A DNA stretch of 64,000 bases from contig PCCS01000023.1 of NCBI GenBank assembly GCA_002731825.1, positions 16,178 through 80,177 on the forward strand. Reading direction: 5' to 3'. The notes below the pieces were generated by a model. It was not told the origin of the DNA and did not search any database. It saw nothing but the letters and a program-made list of their open reading frames with translations. The translations under genes and the position numbers were made by a program. Of the stretch, positions 24,200-33,440 are shown piece after piece; position 1 is the first letter of the stretch, and each line of letters opens with the position of its first letter. Source of the DNA: Myxococcales bacterium (GTDB lineage: Bacteria > Myxococcota_A > Bradymonadia > UBA7976 > UBA1532).

Positions 24200-25176
24200 G
24201 GATCAGCCCTGTCATCTGATTGGTCGACTGAATCATCGTCTGTCGACATCATCAGTTGAGGACACGGAAACTGCTCGGGATTGTCTCCCAACCAGTTGTC
24301 GTGGCGAGTCGAATCGTTGATTTGATTGGATATCAATGTTGACCGAATCGTCTCATCAGGGATGGGGATGACACCGGTATCGACGTTGAACCAATTTGCG
24401 TGAATCCGAAGCGAGCCTGCACGGCTGAGGGCTTCTTGTTGCGCATCAATGTCTCGACCCGTTTGCCCAACGGCGCCATTGGCCGCGCGTCTAAATGCAG
24501 GCGAGATCGGCTTTGCAGCACGGCCGCCATCATCCATGACAATCCCGATGTAGTAATTGGCGTTCATTCGAACATCAAAGGAGTCTCCTGGGACGGGATC
24601 TTTCAACCAGAATCGTTGCAGCATCATCCAGCCATATTTAGTCTCTACCCATCTAAATTGAATCGTATACTTTGACTCCATCTCCACGAGACCTGCCCAC
24701 GCAGACCGCGTGTGACTATCCGCCTCGACCTGTGTGCAGGCTCTCTCTCCAAAACATGTGGGGTCGGTTCTAAAAGTTCGTTCATAGAGCGTAAAATTGT
24801 CCAGAATGGATCCAAAGTCTTCCCAGGTGAGCAAACCTGCGATAGCCCGTGAGCAATATGGACTTTTGGTCGCGACTGTAATGCCCTCAAGGCCTGACGC
24901 TGATCGCTCTTTATCATCGAGAACGGCCAGCGCACTGGCCGGCAAATTCTTAACTAAGAAGCCTTCTCTAGCGTCCCCCAGCTGAGCATCGTCTTGAAAC
25001 CAATCGTATAAGTTCTCAAGACCGGTTGTCAGGGCCTCGGGATCGTCGTCGTCCATACGCTCGAAAAGAAAGCCCAGCAGGCTCTCTAAATCTTTGGGCG
25101 CAGTCGGCGGATTATTACACCCCGTCAACGCACCGAAGGCATAGACGATGAGGAAAAATGAAAGCAAAAATCTCAA
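24196..25176 (-). CDS. Hypothetical lipoprotein coupled to an outer-membrane barrel
   Basis: A 326-residue lipoprotein with lipobox ALTGC. It has a mixed helical/beta body, a region with two Cys pairs (SPYC; CFGERAC) and an acidic C-terminus (STDDDSVDQSDDRAD). No family recognised. I place the start at TTG 25174-25176 because AGAGGA lies nine bases upstream and this gives a proper signal peptide. An ATG further upstream (25233) would add an unlikely 19-residue extension. The four-base overlap with the downstream barrel gene implies a two-protein outer-membrane unit. Both genes converge on the Omp85-like gene. Confidence 0.65.
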   Translation of the reverse strand: MRFLLSFFLIVYAFGALTGCNNPPTAPKDLESLLGFLFERMDDDDPEALTTGLENLYDWFQDDAQLGDAREGFLVKNLPASALAVLDDKERSASGLEGITVATKSPYCSRAIAGLLTWEDFGSILDNFTLYERTFRTDPTCFGERACTQVEADSHTRSAWAGLVEMESKYTIQFRWVETKYGWMMLQRFWLKDPVPGDSFDVRMNANYYIGIVMDDGGRAAKPISPAFRRAANGAVGQTGRDIDAQQEALSRAGSLRIHANWFNVDTGVIPIPDETIRSTLISNQINDSTRHDNWLGDNPEQFPCPQLMMSTDDDSVDQSDDRADP

Positions 25177-25293
25177 GGTCCAAATCCTCTCAGAATAGTG
25201 TCTACAGAGTTCAGCACAGGCCGTTGCCATCACATGATGTTAATGGGTCATCGAGTTATGCACAACCAAGGCGGGCTCAGCCAGGACTCGAAA

Positions 25294-26271
25294 CTAGCCA
25301 ACAGCGATGGACGCGAGAATTCGACGTGCACCCGTATACGGCCGACGCGAATGCATCACGAGACTGTTGTCGATAAGAAGAACATCGCCTCGTTGCCATT
25401 TAAACGCGACACACTCTTCTTGCATAGCAGAATGAGCTTCCATAACAGCTGTATGATCGACCGGTGAATCGTCGCCACAAACGACCGCGTGCTTAGGGTC
25501 GTTTCGGTCATCAGTCCAGCCCGTGTAGGCCGCAACCACCGAATTGTAAAATGTCTTTATTCCCGTTCGCTCTTCCGTTCGTATGGCGGGAACAATGGCT
25601 GTCTCCGTGTAGAGAGTCCCATCACCTCGCCACGTCCAATTGGTTCCGATGGAACGCATCTTTTCCTCTGCTTCGACGGGATCATCCGTCAGAAACGTCG
25701 AGCGCCAAGAGCGCCCAATGGGCGATGAATGGTCATCCTGATCGGGCATAACCCGCCGATATTTGACGCCCAATTCTTCAACTTTTTGAGCAAATTCTGG
25801 ACTACTCTCAGAAAACCTCTCGTAGACTCTGCCGGAATGAACGATTGCAGTCTCGCCCCCTGTCTCCGAGGCAATATCACAATAAAAGAAAATATAGGCA
25901 GGCGGCTTTGGGACCTGAGCCATTTCGTGATGGAACGGGATCGGTTGGTCTGGTGGCGACTCGTTCGCAGTCAAGATTCGGCCCTTGGTGACTTCTTCGC
26001 GCGGCGCAGCACCACCCACATAGGGCATGTTGACAAACTCAGCGCTGTCTAAAACTGACTCGAAATCATGGGGTCCATCGACAGGACAGTTACGCAGTAG
26101 GACCGCACCATGTTCCATCATCAGCTCTCTCAGATAGCCCTGATTGTCTGAAAGCCAGTTGAGCAGCTGAGCCTTATCGGACCCCTGAGAGCTTTCAGGC
26201 GATAAGACCAGTGGAAAATCCTTCCCTCGGTATGAACGCTGCTCTTCGATTTTAATCGTTTTGAGTGCCAT
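25294..26271 (-). CDS. TauD/TfdA-family Fe(II)/2-oxoglutarate dioxygenase
   Basis: A 325-residue soluble non-haem iron oxygenase with a double-stranded beta-helix. The iron ligands are the His114-x-Glu116 of FHHEMAQ and a distal His near 307 in MHSRRPY. The Arg in TGARRILAS near 317 should bind 2-oxoglutarate. The HxE form and the HHEMAQ string are those of the clavaminate-synthase-like branch (plant At3g21360 type) rather than E. coli TauD, which has HxD. The substrate is unknown. GGGGGAA upstream of the ATG supports the start. A site like the GH31/reductase operator lies about 120 bases upstream. This opens the possibility of oxygenolytic desulfonation of a sulfo-sugar, unproven. Confidence 0.85.
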   Translation of the reverse strand: MALKTIKIEEQRSYRGKDFPLVLSPESSQGSDKAQLLNWLSDNQGYLRELMMEHGAVLLRNCPVDGPHDFESVLDSAEFVNMPYVGGAAPREEVTKGRILTANESPPDQPIPFHHEMAQVPKPPAYIFFYCDIASETGGETAIVHSGRVYERFSESSPEFAQKVEELGVKYRRVMPDQDDHSSPIGRSWRSTFLTDDPVEAEEKMRSIGTNWTWRGDGTLYTETAIVPAIRTEERTGIKTFYNSVVAAYTGWTDDRNDPKHAVVCGDDSPVDHTAVMEAHSAMQEECVAFKWQRGDVLLIDNSLVMHSRRPYTGARRILASIAVG

Positions 26272-26649
26272 AGAATTCCCCCTGTTTTCTTATCACAAGC
26301 TATCCAATTATGAGTCTTTTGGATGCTCAATGGCGACCATTAATTCCCTGTCGGTCGCTTCGACTGGTGAGTATACAGAAATCAATGACAAATATCTACC
26401 AAAGAGTAGAATTATGCGTACAATTGAGTGCAGACCGTGTAGACCCGACATAGAGACTGACTTTTTCTTGCGCAACGAATATAGTGAAGCATAACTGAGT
26501 CACTATCTGACCAAAGTTGTGGACAATGGATGAATGATGCACTAGACGAGCCTGTCTGTGATGATTTCGGTCATTGAACGATTGTATTTGAGATCGATTT
26601 GTCGAATGCTCGGACGTTAGATAATCTGGCTCGATCAGGAATGAGTCTC
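26272..26649. other. Intergenic region between divergent dioxygenase and phosphofructokinase genes
   Basis: It contains the operator-like site at 26392-26413 (separate entry). The rest is A/T-rich without a clear hairpin. The open frame extends into this region from the phosphofructokinase gene but is better read as leader, because AGGA nine bases before ATG 26650 marks the start. Confidence 0.45.
26392..26413. promoter_or_regulatory. Operator-like site upstream of the TauD-like gene
   Basis: ATATCTACC, spacer AAAG, then AGTAGAATT. The left arm is identical to that at 20103-20111, the spacer length is the same and the right arm matches at GTAGA plus one more position. It lies 121 bases upstream of the dioxygenase start on the minus strand. 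Co-regulation with the GH31/reductase promoter is inferred from this match. Confidence 0.5.
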
Positions 26650-27792
26650 ATGAATAGAACGATACAAAGAATTGGAATTCTGACCAGTGGTGGAGATGCA
26701 CCAGGGATGAACGCGGCTATCCGGGCTGCTTTTAGACGTCTGAAAGCATGCTCGAAAGACAATGAAGTCGTGTTATTTCGGGAAGGCCTTAACGGGCTGG
26801 CAGGCCGTCTAGAAGTCAATCATCTCAGTGAAATTAATCGCAGCGATTTGCGAGGAATTATACACCGCGGTGGGACTTTTATAGGGACTGGGCGCATCCC
26901 GGAGCTTAAACCAGCCCCCGCGGATTGTCCTGATCCAGATGCCTGGGAAAAGCGGCGACAAGAAATTACAGATGTCGCGGTGGTCAATCTACGCCAATTG
27001 CGCTTAAGCGGGGTCATCGTTTTAGGCGGTGATGGGTCCTTTAAGGGCATGGATCATATCAGACGAGCCTATGAGGTCCGATACAATGAACCCCTCCGAT
27101 TGGTCGGCATACCCGCCACCATTGACAATGATATTTGGGGAACCGATGCAAGTATCGGATTTGATACGGCGTTGAACAGCACGGTTGATGCCCTGAGAAA
27201 ACTGCGAGACACCTGCGAGAGCCACCGACGCTGCGCCATTCTCGAAGTGATGGGAAACAGCAGTGGGTGGCTTGCCTTGGCGGCGGGCATTGCGGGCGGC
27301 GCCACGACGCTGATGATCCCAGAACGTCCAGAGACCTACGACATCGAATTGGTTCTAGCTCGTGTCCGCGCCGCAGTTCGACTTAATTATCGATCGATCG
27401 TCATCGTCATGGCCGAAGGCGTCCGCAAGTCGTCTGGGTATAAAGACCTCCCTGATCGATTGCGCGAGCTGATCGAAAATGACGATAAGATTCGCCAGTA
27501 TCAAGGCGGACGTTCGTTGGAGACTCGGGTAAACATCATCGGCTATATCGCTCGAGGGGGCCAGCCTACAGCGGCCGATAATCTTTTGGCAAGCGAACTT
27601 GGGTTTGAGGCTGCCAATGCCGTGACCGACGAATCGCTGACAAATCCGGTCATGATCGCCATCCAGCGAGGTCAACTGACTCGGGTCGCCTTCGATGAGG
27701 TGGTTCGAAATTCGCCTCGGTTAGTGGAAGAGACATCCCCTATGGTGACAGTTGCCCGAAGTCTGCTCATCAGTGCCGACCAAGACTTCTAG
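26650..27792 (+). CDS. pfkA: 6-phosphofructokinase
   Basis: A 380-residue phosphofructokinase, phosphorylating fructose 6-phosphate to the 1,6-bisphosphate in glycolysis. The nucleotide loop GILTSGGDAPGMNAAIR opens the protein. GGDGS (126-130) has Gly at the position that favours ATP over pyrophosphate, and PATIDND (155-161) carries the catalytic Asp. The usual ATP-type residue before TIDND is Gly and the pyrophosphate type has Lys; here it is Ala. Later motifs VMGNSSGWLA and IGYIARGGQPTAADN fit the family. Start chosen at 26650 with AGGA nine bases upstream; 26641 is the alternative. With the polyphosphate glucokinase at 33740 it indicates glycolytic sugar use. Confidence 0.9.
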   Translation: MNRTIQRIGILTSGGDAPGMNAAIRAAFRRLKACSKDNEVVLFREGLNGLAGRLEVNHLSEINRSDLRGIIHRGGTFIGTGRIPELKPAPADCPDPDAWEKRRQEITDVAVVNLRQLRLSGVIVLGGDGSFKGMDHIRRAYEVRYNEPLRLVGIPATIDNDIWGTDASIGFDTALNSTVDALRKLRDTCESHRRCAILEVMGNSSGWLALAAGIAGGATTLMIPERPETYDIELVLARVRAAVRLNYRSIVIVMAEGVRKSSGYKDLPDRLRELIENDDKIRQYQGGRSLETRVNIIGYIARGGQPTAADNLLASELGFEAANAVTDESLTNPVMIAIQRGQLTRVAFDEVVRNSPRLVEETSPMVTVARSLLISADQDF

Positions 27793-27826
27793 TCGCGCGC
27801 GGTCTCAGTCGAGATGACGCCTGAGC

Positions 27827-29992
27827 CTACAAACTCTCAACAGCGATCTGGCATAGAGTGCGAGGTGGCACGACGACTGTAAAAGAATGCTGCTCAGCGT
27901 TCTCATCGACACGGCCAGCCGTTGGCATATGCCGATTACAGCTCATCTCCCATCGATAAGACCCGTCGTTTAAACGGAAGAGAGAGACCGGAATACGCCG
28001 AGAGGATTCTGAGAAATTGAAAAGCTCTGATTCAAAGGCATCTGGTCGGTTGCGGTGTACACGCACAGCCACATCGGTGGGGGCTATGTTCCACTTCACA
28101 GCTCGGAGTGGAAAATAGATCCCCTCTCCAAAGTCACCCGTGATCATCTGGTAGAGCAGTTTGGTATCCGGGCGACCATGGGAGACATTACGAAACTGAT
28201 CTGCATATCGTCTATGGAATTTAAAAACACGATCCGTGAATCTAACTTCCGAAGTGTAGGCCGCGTAATCAACGGAAAGCTGCTCATTTAGAGCCTCAAG
28301 AGCACCATCTAGGAGATCGCTGTTCCCGGTCAAGATGCTGCGGACGTAGACATGTCCGCGACTGCGTAACACGCCGTCAAAAAGAGCCTGTTCGGTTGCC
28401 AGCCTATACTTAGACATGGCCTCTAGCATCTGTCCTGAGACTTCAGCAAGCGCCCACCCTAGGCTGCCTTCCTCCGCATCTGGATCGGCTAGGTTGCGAT
28501 TGTCAGCAACAAATCGAAGTGGGTCTAAGTACCGAGGTTCCCCCGTCATTACATGGGTCTGAACCAAGCCCGTGGCCAACATGCTGACGGCTCTTGGATA
28601 GCGGAATAGAGTCGGTAAAATATGACAGCCTGGTCGCCACCACTGACCGCTCTCCTGTCGCACCTGACCACTCGGATAATCAATGGCTGCTGGAAGTAGG
28701 CCAGCCGCTTTGCCAGACTCTTGGCGCGCCGCAACAGCCACCCAATTGTCTAACCAGTCCTGTATAGATTGGCCTACAGAGTGATCAGGATCTAACTGCC
28801 AGAGTCGTAGCGCTGGAGCCACGACCCGGCTGTGGTAAGGCGTATCACATCCATGTTCTGGCCCTTCATCGACGGTCATGGAATTCAGGTATGTGCTTTT
28901 GAATTGCCGATATCCAAGTTGGTTTTCACCAAACCAGAGTCGACTCATTAGGTCACCGATCACGGCTGCCCGGCCCCGATGTAGCGGACTGCCTGGCTCT
29001 CTTAATAAGGCCGGAATAATCGTGTCAGCTGTCTCCTCTGAAGAATGCTCTACATCGGTCAAAATATCGCTGTAACCGAGTTCCATTCTGGGTAGCGAAA
29101 AAATGCCCTCGGTGAGGCGAGCGTGTGCCTCTGATACCTTAGAGTCTTCGAATCCAATGAGGATTGGTGCCCACCATCGCCATAGTTCAACGTCATCTCC
29201 CCAACCGCCCCCGAATTGGCCATCATTCGTCTGACGTTGATCGATCCAAAAATGAATCACTTGGCTGAGCTTGTTAAGAGCCAAGCGCTGTTGATTAGCC
29301 CAGTTAGGTGCCGTCGGATCGGGTGATAGCTCTGAGGTCCATGGAATCGGTTGGTCTAAGTACATTCCAATGATCTGATTATCAGGAAATGCATCTTGGG
29401 CAACACGCATACAGGCACGAGCTTCTTCAAAAGCATCGTCGGCGAATAAGCTTGTTTGAATCGTGGACCAAACCAACATGCGTGCCCGGTAGATGCACCA
29501 GATGGGCCGCAGGACAGATTCGGGTCTAACCAAGGGTGGGTATGTCTCTGCTCCTGGCCAAATACGCTGAATGAAATCAGCCGCCAGATAACCACCTTCA
29601 CCCGCCATATCCTGATCCCCGGGTGACCAAAAGCGGTCACGGCCATACGCCCACCTTTCAACAATCGGCAGAATCTTTTGAAGGTCGGACTGAAGGGGGT
29701 GGTCCGTTGGCAATTGAGACGACAGGTCTGAGAGGAGTTCGAATCGAACGCGCTCGTCTTCCGTCTGACCGGCCGCACGAATGGCTGTTTGAATGGTGTC
29801 ATCCAGAGGATTTGCATCCTGAATCAAGGTTGCGTCTGCGGCGCCAGAGTCAGTGCCTAAATCAGTATCCAGACCAGTCGCATCGGCGGGTATAGCCGCA
29901 TCGAGTTGTGGCACTGTGTCGTGGCTCTCGCTTTGGCACGACAAAGATAAGAAACACATGAGGATAAAAGTAGGCCGCATGGAGAGCAGCAT
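27827..29992 (-). CDS. Large lipoprotein with predicted alpha/alpha-toroid domain
   Basis: A 721-residue lipoprotein (lipobox LSLSC) with an Asp/Ala/Thr-rich linker to about residue 60. The remainder is mainly helical with many Trp/Gly-rich turns (GGGWGDDVELWRWWAP, GQWWRPGCHILPTLFRYP, GSLGWALAEVSGQMLEAM), a pattern seen in (alpha/alpha)6 toroid glycosidases, epimerases and lyases. A short beta region closes the protein. I cannot assign a glycosidase family or catalytic residues. ATG at 29992 has GGGAGA about 11 bases upstream; ATG 29980 is also possible. Its presence near the GH31 and GH20-like genes suggests polysaccharide metabolism, which is only contextual. Confidence 0.6.
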   Translation of the reverse strand: MLLSMRPTFILMCFLSLSCQSESHDTVPQLDAAIPADATGLDTDLGTDSGAADATLIQDANPLDDTIQTAIRAAGQTEDERVRFELLSDLSSQLPTDHPLQSDLQKILPIVERWAYGRDRFWSPGDQDMAGEGGYLAADFIQRIWPGAETYPPLVRPESVLRPIWCIYRARMLVWSTIQTSLFADDAFEEARACMRVAQDAFPDNQIIGMYLDQPIPWTSELSPDPTAPNWANQQRLALNKLSQVIHFWIDQRQTNDGQFGGGWGDDVELWRWWAPILIGFEDSKVSEAHARLTEGIFSLPRMELGYSDILTDVEHSSEETADTIIPALLREPGSPLHRGRAAVIGDLMSRLWFGENQLGYRQFKSTYLNSMTVDEGPEHGCDTPYHSRVVAPALRLWQLDPDHSVGQSIQDWLDNWVAVAARQESGKAAGLLPAAIDYPSGQVRQESGQWWRPGCHILPTLFRYPRAVSMLATGLVQTHVMTGEPRYLDPLRFVADNRNLADPDAEEGSLGWALAEVSGQMLEAMSKYRLATEQALFDGVLRSRGHVYVRSILTGNSDLLDGALEALNEQLSVDYAAYTSEVRFTDRVFKFHRRYADQFRNVSHGRPDTKLLYQMITGDFGEGIYFPLRAVKWNIAPTDVAVRVHRNRPDAFESELFNFSESSRRIPVSLFRLNDGSYRWEMSCNRHMPTAGRVDENAEQHSFTVVVPPRTLCQIAVESL

Positions 29993-30064
29993 ATCCTAAA
30001 TTTCTCCCACCTGCTTCGTTATGGCCAAAAATCATGTGTCGACTTCATAACGGAACCGACCTAC

Positions 30065-30964
30065 TCAGCCGATATCGAAGAGTAAAGCCATGCCCAGGGT
30101 CGCGATTAGGGCGGCGACAAGCTTACGTCCTGTCAGCCTATCATTAAGCCAAATGGCCGCGAGCGGTAAAACAAATATAGGTGACGTCGATGATAGGGTG
30201 GCCGCAATGCCCGCCGGTGCAAATCTCAATCCTGCAACCTGTAACCAAATCCCAAAATAGGTACCAAGAAGGGTCGCAACCAGGACCATGGATAGGGTTT
30301 TCCCATGCTTGAGTGGCCGCAGTTCAGACCGTATATTTCGGGTCAGCAAGACCAAGAGAAGAAGGCCCATCGTACCAAAAGTGATTCTGACTAGACCCAT
30401 TTCCAGTGGCGCGTGATGACCGCCGAGTTTGGTTCCAATATTGCCAACCGCTTGGCATAGGGCTGCAGCGGCTGCCAGCATCAGTCCACCTTTGTCGGAC
30501 TGTTGACCTTCACTGCCTTCACGATCATCAATGACAAGAGCAACCCCAAAAATCGTGATCAAAATACCAAGGCACATTTTTAACGTGATGGGCTCACCTA
30601 AAAACGGCCATGCAAGCAACGCCGTCGTTGGCGGTGCTAGAGTCATAAACAGGAGCGACTTCCGTGGCCCGACGCGGTTGAACGCCATAAATAAAAGTGT
30701 GTCACCCAGGGTGAGGCCCAGAAGTCCGCTACCCGCTAACCAGGCCACTTCGGCACTGGTCATGGTTTGTGGCCAAAAATGACCTGCGCCTATTTTGAGT
30801 GTCAAAAGCATTAATAGGCAGGCGATTCCTGTCTTCAAAAGATTTAGAACAGCCGCATTGATGCTCGCCCCGAGCCGGGTAAATAAGATAGATGCAATGG
30901 CCCAGAGGGCCGCGGCCGCAATCGAAGCAATATGACCGATGTAAGGAGAATCAGATATCCACAT
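30065..30964 (-). CDS. EamA/DMT-family transporter
   Basis: A 299-residue inner-membrane protein with about ten helices built from two EamA repeats. The first repeat runs from HIASIAAAALWAIASILFTR to MCLGILITIFGVALVI. The second runs from LMLAAAAALCQAVGNIGTK to RKLVAALIATLGMALLF and contains the typical ATLSSTSPIFVLPLAAIWL segment. A hydrophilic loop with DDREGSEGQQSDKGG separates them. DMT proteins export metabolites or amino acids; the substrate is not predictable. I chose ATG 30964; an upstream TTG at 31015 is in frame but gives a less typical N-terminus. It stands alone, divergent from the next gene. Confidence 0.85.
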   Translation of the reverse strand: MWISDSPYIGHIASIAAAALWAIASILFTRLGASINAAVLNLLKTGIACLLMLLTLKIGAGHFWPQTMTSAEVAWLAGSGLLGLTLGDTLLFMAFNRVGPRKSLLFMTLAPPTTALLAWPFLGEPITLKMCLGILITIFGVALVIDDREGSEGQQSDKGGLMLAAAAALCQAVGNIGTKLGGHHAPLEMGLVRITFGTMGLLLLVLLTRNIRSELRPLKHGKTLSMVLVATLLGTYFGIWLQVAGLRFAPAGIAATLSSTSPIFVLPLAAIWLNDRLTGRKLVAALIATLGMALLFDIG

Positions 30965-31175
30965 ACCAGGCTCGATGACCATTTGTGCTGAGAGAAAGTA
31001 GACGGCTGGCTCCAACCAGCCAGATGCATGATGAGTCAGGGCCGGTGTCTACACCAGTAATAATTTGAACATAAGAAGCAATTTCTACTGATCTTGTTAC
31101 AATGCGGAGTAACGTCCAGTCGGCCTGCTCATCGATTGGAAGACAGTACGACGACCGGGGAATGGGTACGTAGAC

Positions 31176-32111
31176 GTGTTAAATATAATCAGACGGCCTG
31201 AAGTCGGCCTCCTATTGGTTTTGTCCGCCGGCTGTCTGCTGTCATCGACGCGTGCGGATGCAAAAGGCCAGGGAGCCGAAGGGCTGGTGCGCGACATGGT
31301 CACACTGGTCAGCACAGCGGAGCAGCAACTCTGGCAGATAGACCATTATGAATACCAAGACCTAATGAGCGACGCGCTGATATTGGTCTGCGTAGCAGAC
31401 CAAAAAACCCGTCAGGCGGCACTGGCCCTTTTTGGACAGTCCCAAGAAAAATTAGGTGGTGACCCCAGTAAAATTTGGTCCGAGGCCAACAAAGATGAGC
31501 CGAAGGTCAAAGAACTCTTGACCATAAGTCGCAGCAAAACCTTGTTGTCCAAAGCACTGCAGGTGGCAGACCAGCAGTGCCCATTTATACTCACCCAAAA
31601 AGCGGTTTATACGGAACGGCATCGCGTCACCGATCGCTTTTTCATGGCGTTTCAGGGCGGAGGTTTAATGAATATCCGCTTTGCAGACGAAAATAGAGCT
31701 GGTGGGGGGGGGTCAGGCCGAATCGATTTTGGTCACGGTCTGGGCCCGTTTTGGTCACTGAGGATGGGCTTGGAAATGGGGGGCGCAGGTCTCTTCGACG
31801 AAAAAGTCGATGCGGGTGACATCGACCTCATGTTTTATTTTGCGACGCCCATCACCCTGCGACACAGAAAGCGCCTTTGGCACCAAGACGTAGAGCTGGC
31901 ACCGGTTGCCCTCGGGTTACCATGGCAAGATGAAATGAGATTTGGTGGTCGGATCGGTGGGCTCTTCGGCTTGACCTATGCACGCCTAGGCATGATCCAG
32001 CCTTGGGGCGGACTCAAAGTCGCTGTCGAGTATATCCCAGGGCAAAATGGCCAAGAAGAGCTCGTGACAATGCGCCTGGGTCTCCGCTTTGGATTTGATC
32101 TTCATTTATAG
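31176..32111 (+). CDS. Exported protein with C-terminal beta-barrel-like region, hypothetical
   Basis: A 311-residue protein with a signal peptide (cleavage near ADA). Residues about 35-145 are helical (LVRDMVTLVSTAEQQLWQIDHY, LALFGQSQEKLGG). Residues about 150-311 are Gly-rich alternating strands (MAFQGGGLMNIRFAD, GPFWSLRMGLEMGGAGLF, GGRIGGLFGLTYARLG) ending FGFDLHL, like a small outer-membrane barrel. The start is GTG with no strong ribosome site. Not recognised. It converges on a beta-lactamase-fold lipoprotein gene, 18 bases between stops. Confidence 0.6.
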   Translation: MLNIIRRPEVGLLLVLSAGCLLSSTRADAKGQGAEGLVRDMVTLVSTAEQQLWQIDHYEYQDLMSDALILVCVADQKTRQAALALFGQSQEKLGGDPSKIWSEANKDEPKVKELLTISRSKTLLSKALQVADQQCPFILTQKAVYTERHRVTDRFFMAFQGGGLMNIRFADENRAGGGGSGRIDFGHGLGPFWSLRMGLEMGGAGLFDEKVDAGDIDLMFYFATPITLRHRKRLWHQDVELAPVALGLPWQDEMRFGGRIGGLFGLTYARLGMIQPWGGLKVAVEYIPGQNGQEELVTMRLGLRFGFDLHL

Positions 32112-32129
32112 ACCGAGAAAAAGCGCAAG

Positions 32130-33440
32130 CTATTGGATGGCACCAGAACGGATCCCGTGGACGACATGTCGATACGTCTCAGCGATGAGGTGGTCTGTTT
32201 CGTGATATTTCCGGTGAGCCTGAAGCTGCGTTACGATAAAAAACTCTGTGCCCCGATCTAACTCTGCCCGGCCTTGGTCGTCGAAGACCGGTAGGCAGCC
32301 GTACCCAGCGCTGACAAATTCTCCACCCCGCGAATAGCCAAATCCCAGTTTACTGAAAATTCGCCATTGCCCCTGTGCAGCCGACTCGAACGACGTGATA
32401 TCGACGGCGTTTTGCAAATAAACGCTTGGGTCAGACTCCATTCCTTGGGGCTGCTCACTCTCGAATAAAACAGAGGCAGTTGAACCGTAGAGCAATGTCT
32501 GAACGTCGGACCATTGCAGATGAGGCATAGCGTAGTGTGGGTCGTCTCGATGCATGACCAAACGTTTCAAGAACTCGGCGATGGTATAGGTTGAGAGCTG
32601 ATTTTCCGGGCCTGAACCATCATCGGCCGGCATCTCTAGACTGACTGATTCATCAACAAAACGAGCGCCTACGGCAGCGGTGGGATGACCATAATTACCC
32701 CCAAGGCTCTCTTCACTTGGCCTCTTCAACCAGCCGTCATGAATAAAGTGGTCTAACTGGCTGCGTGTCCCGATGTTGAGAAACCATCGCGCGAGGCCAT
32801 TGGACGTGTATAATTGTTCGTTATAGCTGTGTACGATTGTCGACAAATCACCGATGGGGAAAGAATCCACAGTGGCCGTGAGTCCAATGGCGCCATCAGA
32901 TGCTTTCCTGAGCGCCGCTCCAGCATTGGCAATGGCCATGAATTTCGTCGAACTCCAAGGCTGCACAATCACATCGTGGGTTCCATTACTCAAATAGCGA
33001 TAGTGGGGTACACCATTGATTCGCTTAACGAGAATAACGGTGATGTTCATCTCGTCAGGCACAAGCCCATGGAGAGCAGATCCATCCACTTCGGGTTCGT
33101 CGGACGCAGGTCGATATGTCAAGGCTTGCCCGCTGATTTGACTATAAGCTGTTGGTGAACTGGCGACCGTCGGACATGTAAAATTTCGATCACGATTCGT
33201 CGGGAGGCGTTTGGTACAATTGATGTCGTCTAGATACTCAAAGTAATAATCTGGATATGGTCCGCATTCGCCAGGTTTTGTTTGAGTCGAGTCACCTTTC
33301 CCCGGTCGATAATCCGAGTCTGACCGAACAGAATTCACACCGGCATCAGGCGTGTAGAGTTCATCAGAGCAGCCGAAAACTGCAAGACCGGCGGCAATCA
33401 GCAGCGTCACCAATCTATTGTGTTCCCAACTAAACATCAT
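32130..33440 (-). CDS. Lipoprotein with serine beta-lactamase/DD-peptidase-like fold
   Basis: A 436-residue lipoprotein (lipobox VFGC). The three motifs of the penicillin-recognising fold can be picked out in order: SSTK (163-166) as SxxK at the start of a helix (SSTKFMAIANAGAALRKA), SYN (205-207) as SxN, and KLG (364-366, KLGFGYSRGG) in place of K[T/S]G. A class-A-like serine hydrolase is therefore plausible, either a beta-lactamase or a murein or ester hydrolase. Large inserts, extra cysteines (CPTVASS, GYGCLP) and a 60-residue acidic linker make it unlike classical enzymes. ATG ATG start; the upstream 300 bases are A/T-rich. Assignment rests on motif spacing. Confidence 0.6.
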   Translation of the reverse strand: MMFSWEHNRLVTLLIAAGLAVFGCSDELYTPDAGVNSVRSDSDYRPGKGDSTQTKPGECGPYPDYYFEYLDDINCTKRLPTNRDRNFTCPTVASSPTAYSQISGQALTYRPASDEPEVDGSALHGLVPDEMNITVILVKRINGVPHYRYLSNGTHDVIVQPWSSTKFMAIANAGAALRKASDGAIGLTATVDSFPIGDLSTIVHSYNEQLYTSNGLARWFLNIGTRSQLDHFIHDGWLKRPSEESLGGNYGHPTAAVGARFVDESVSLEMPADDGSGPENQLSTYTIAEFLKRLVMHRDDPHYAMPHLQWSDVQTLLYGSTASVLFESEQPQGMESDPSVYLQNAVDITSFESAAQGQWRIFSKLGFGYSRGGEFVSAGYGCLPVFDDQGRAELDRGTEFFIVTQLQAHRKYHETDHLIAETYRHVVHGIRSGAIQ

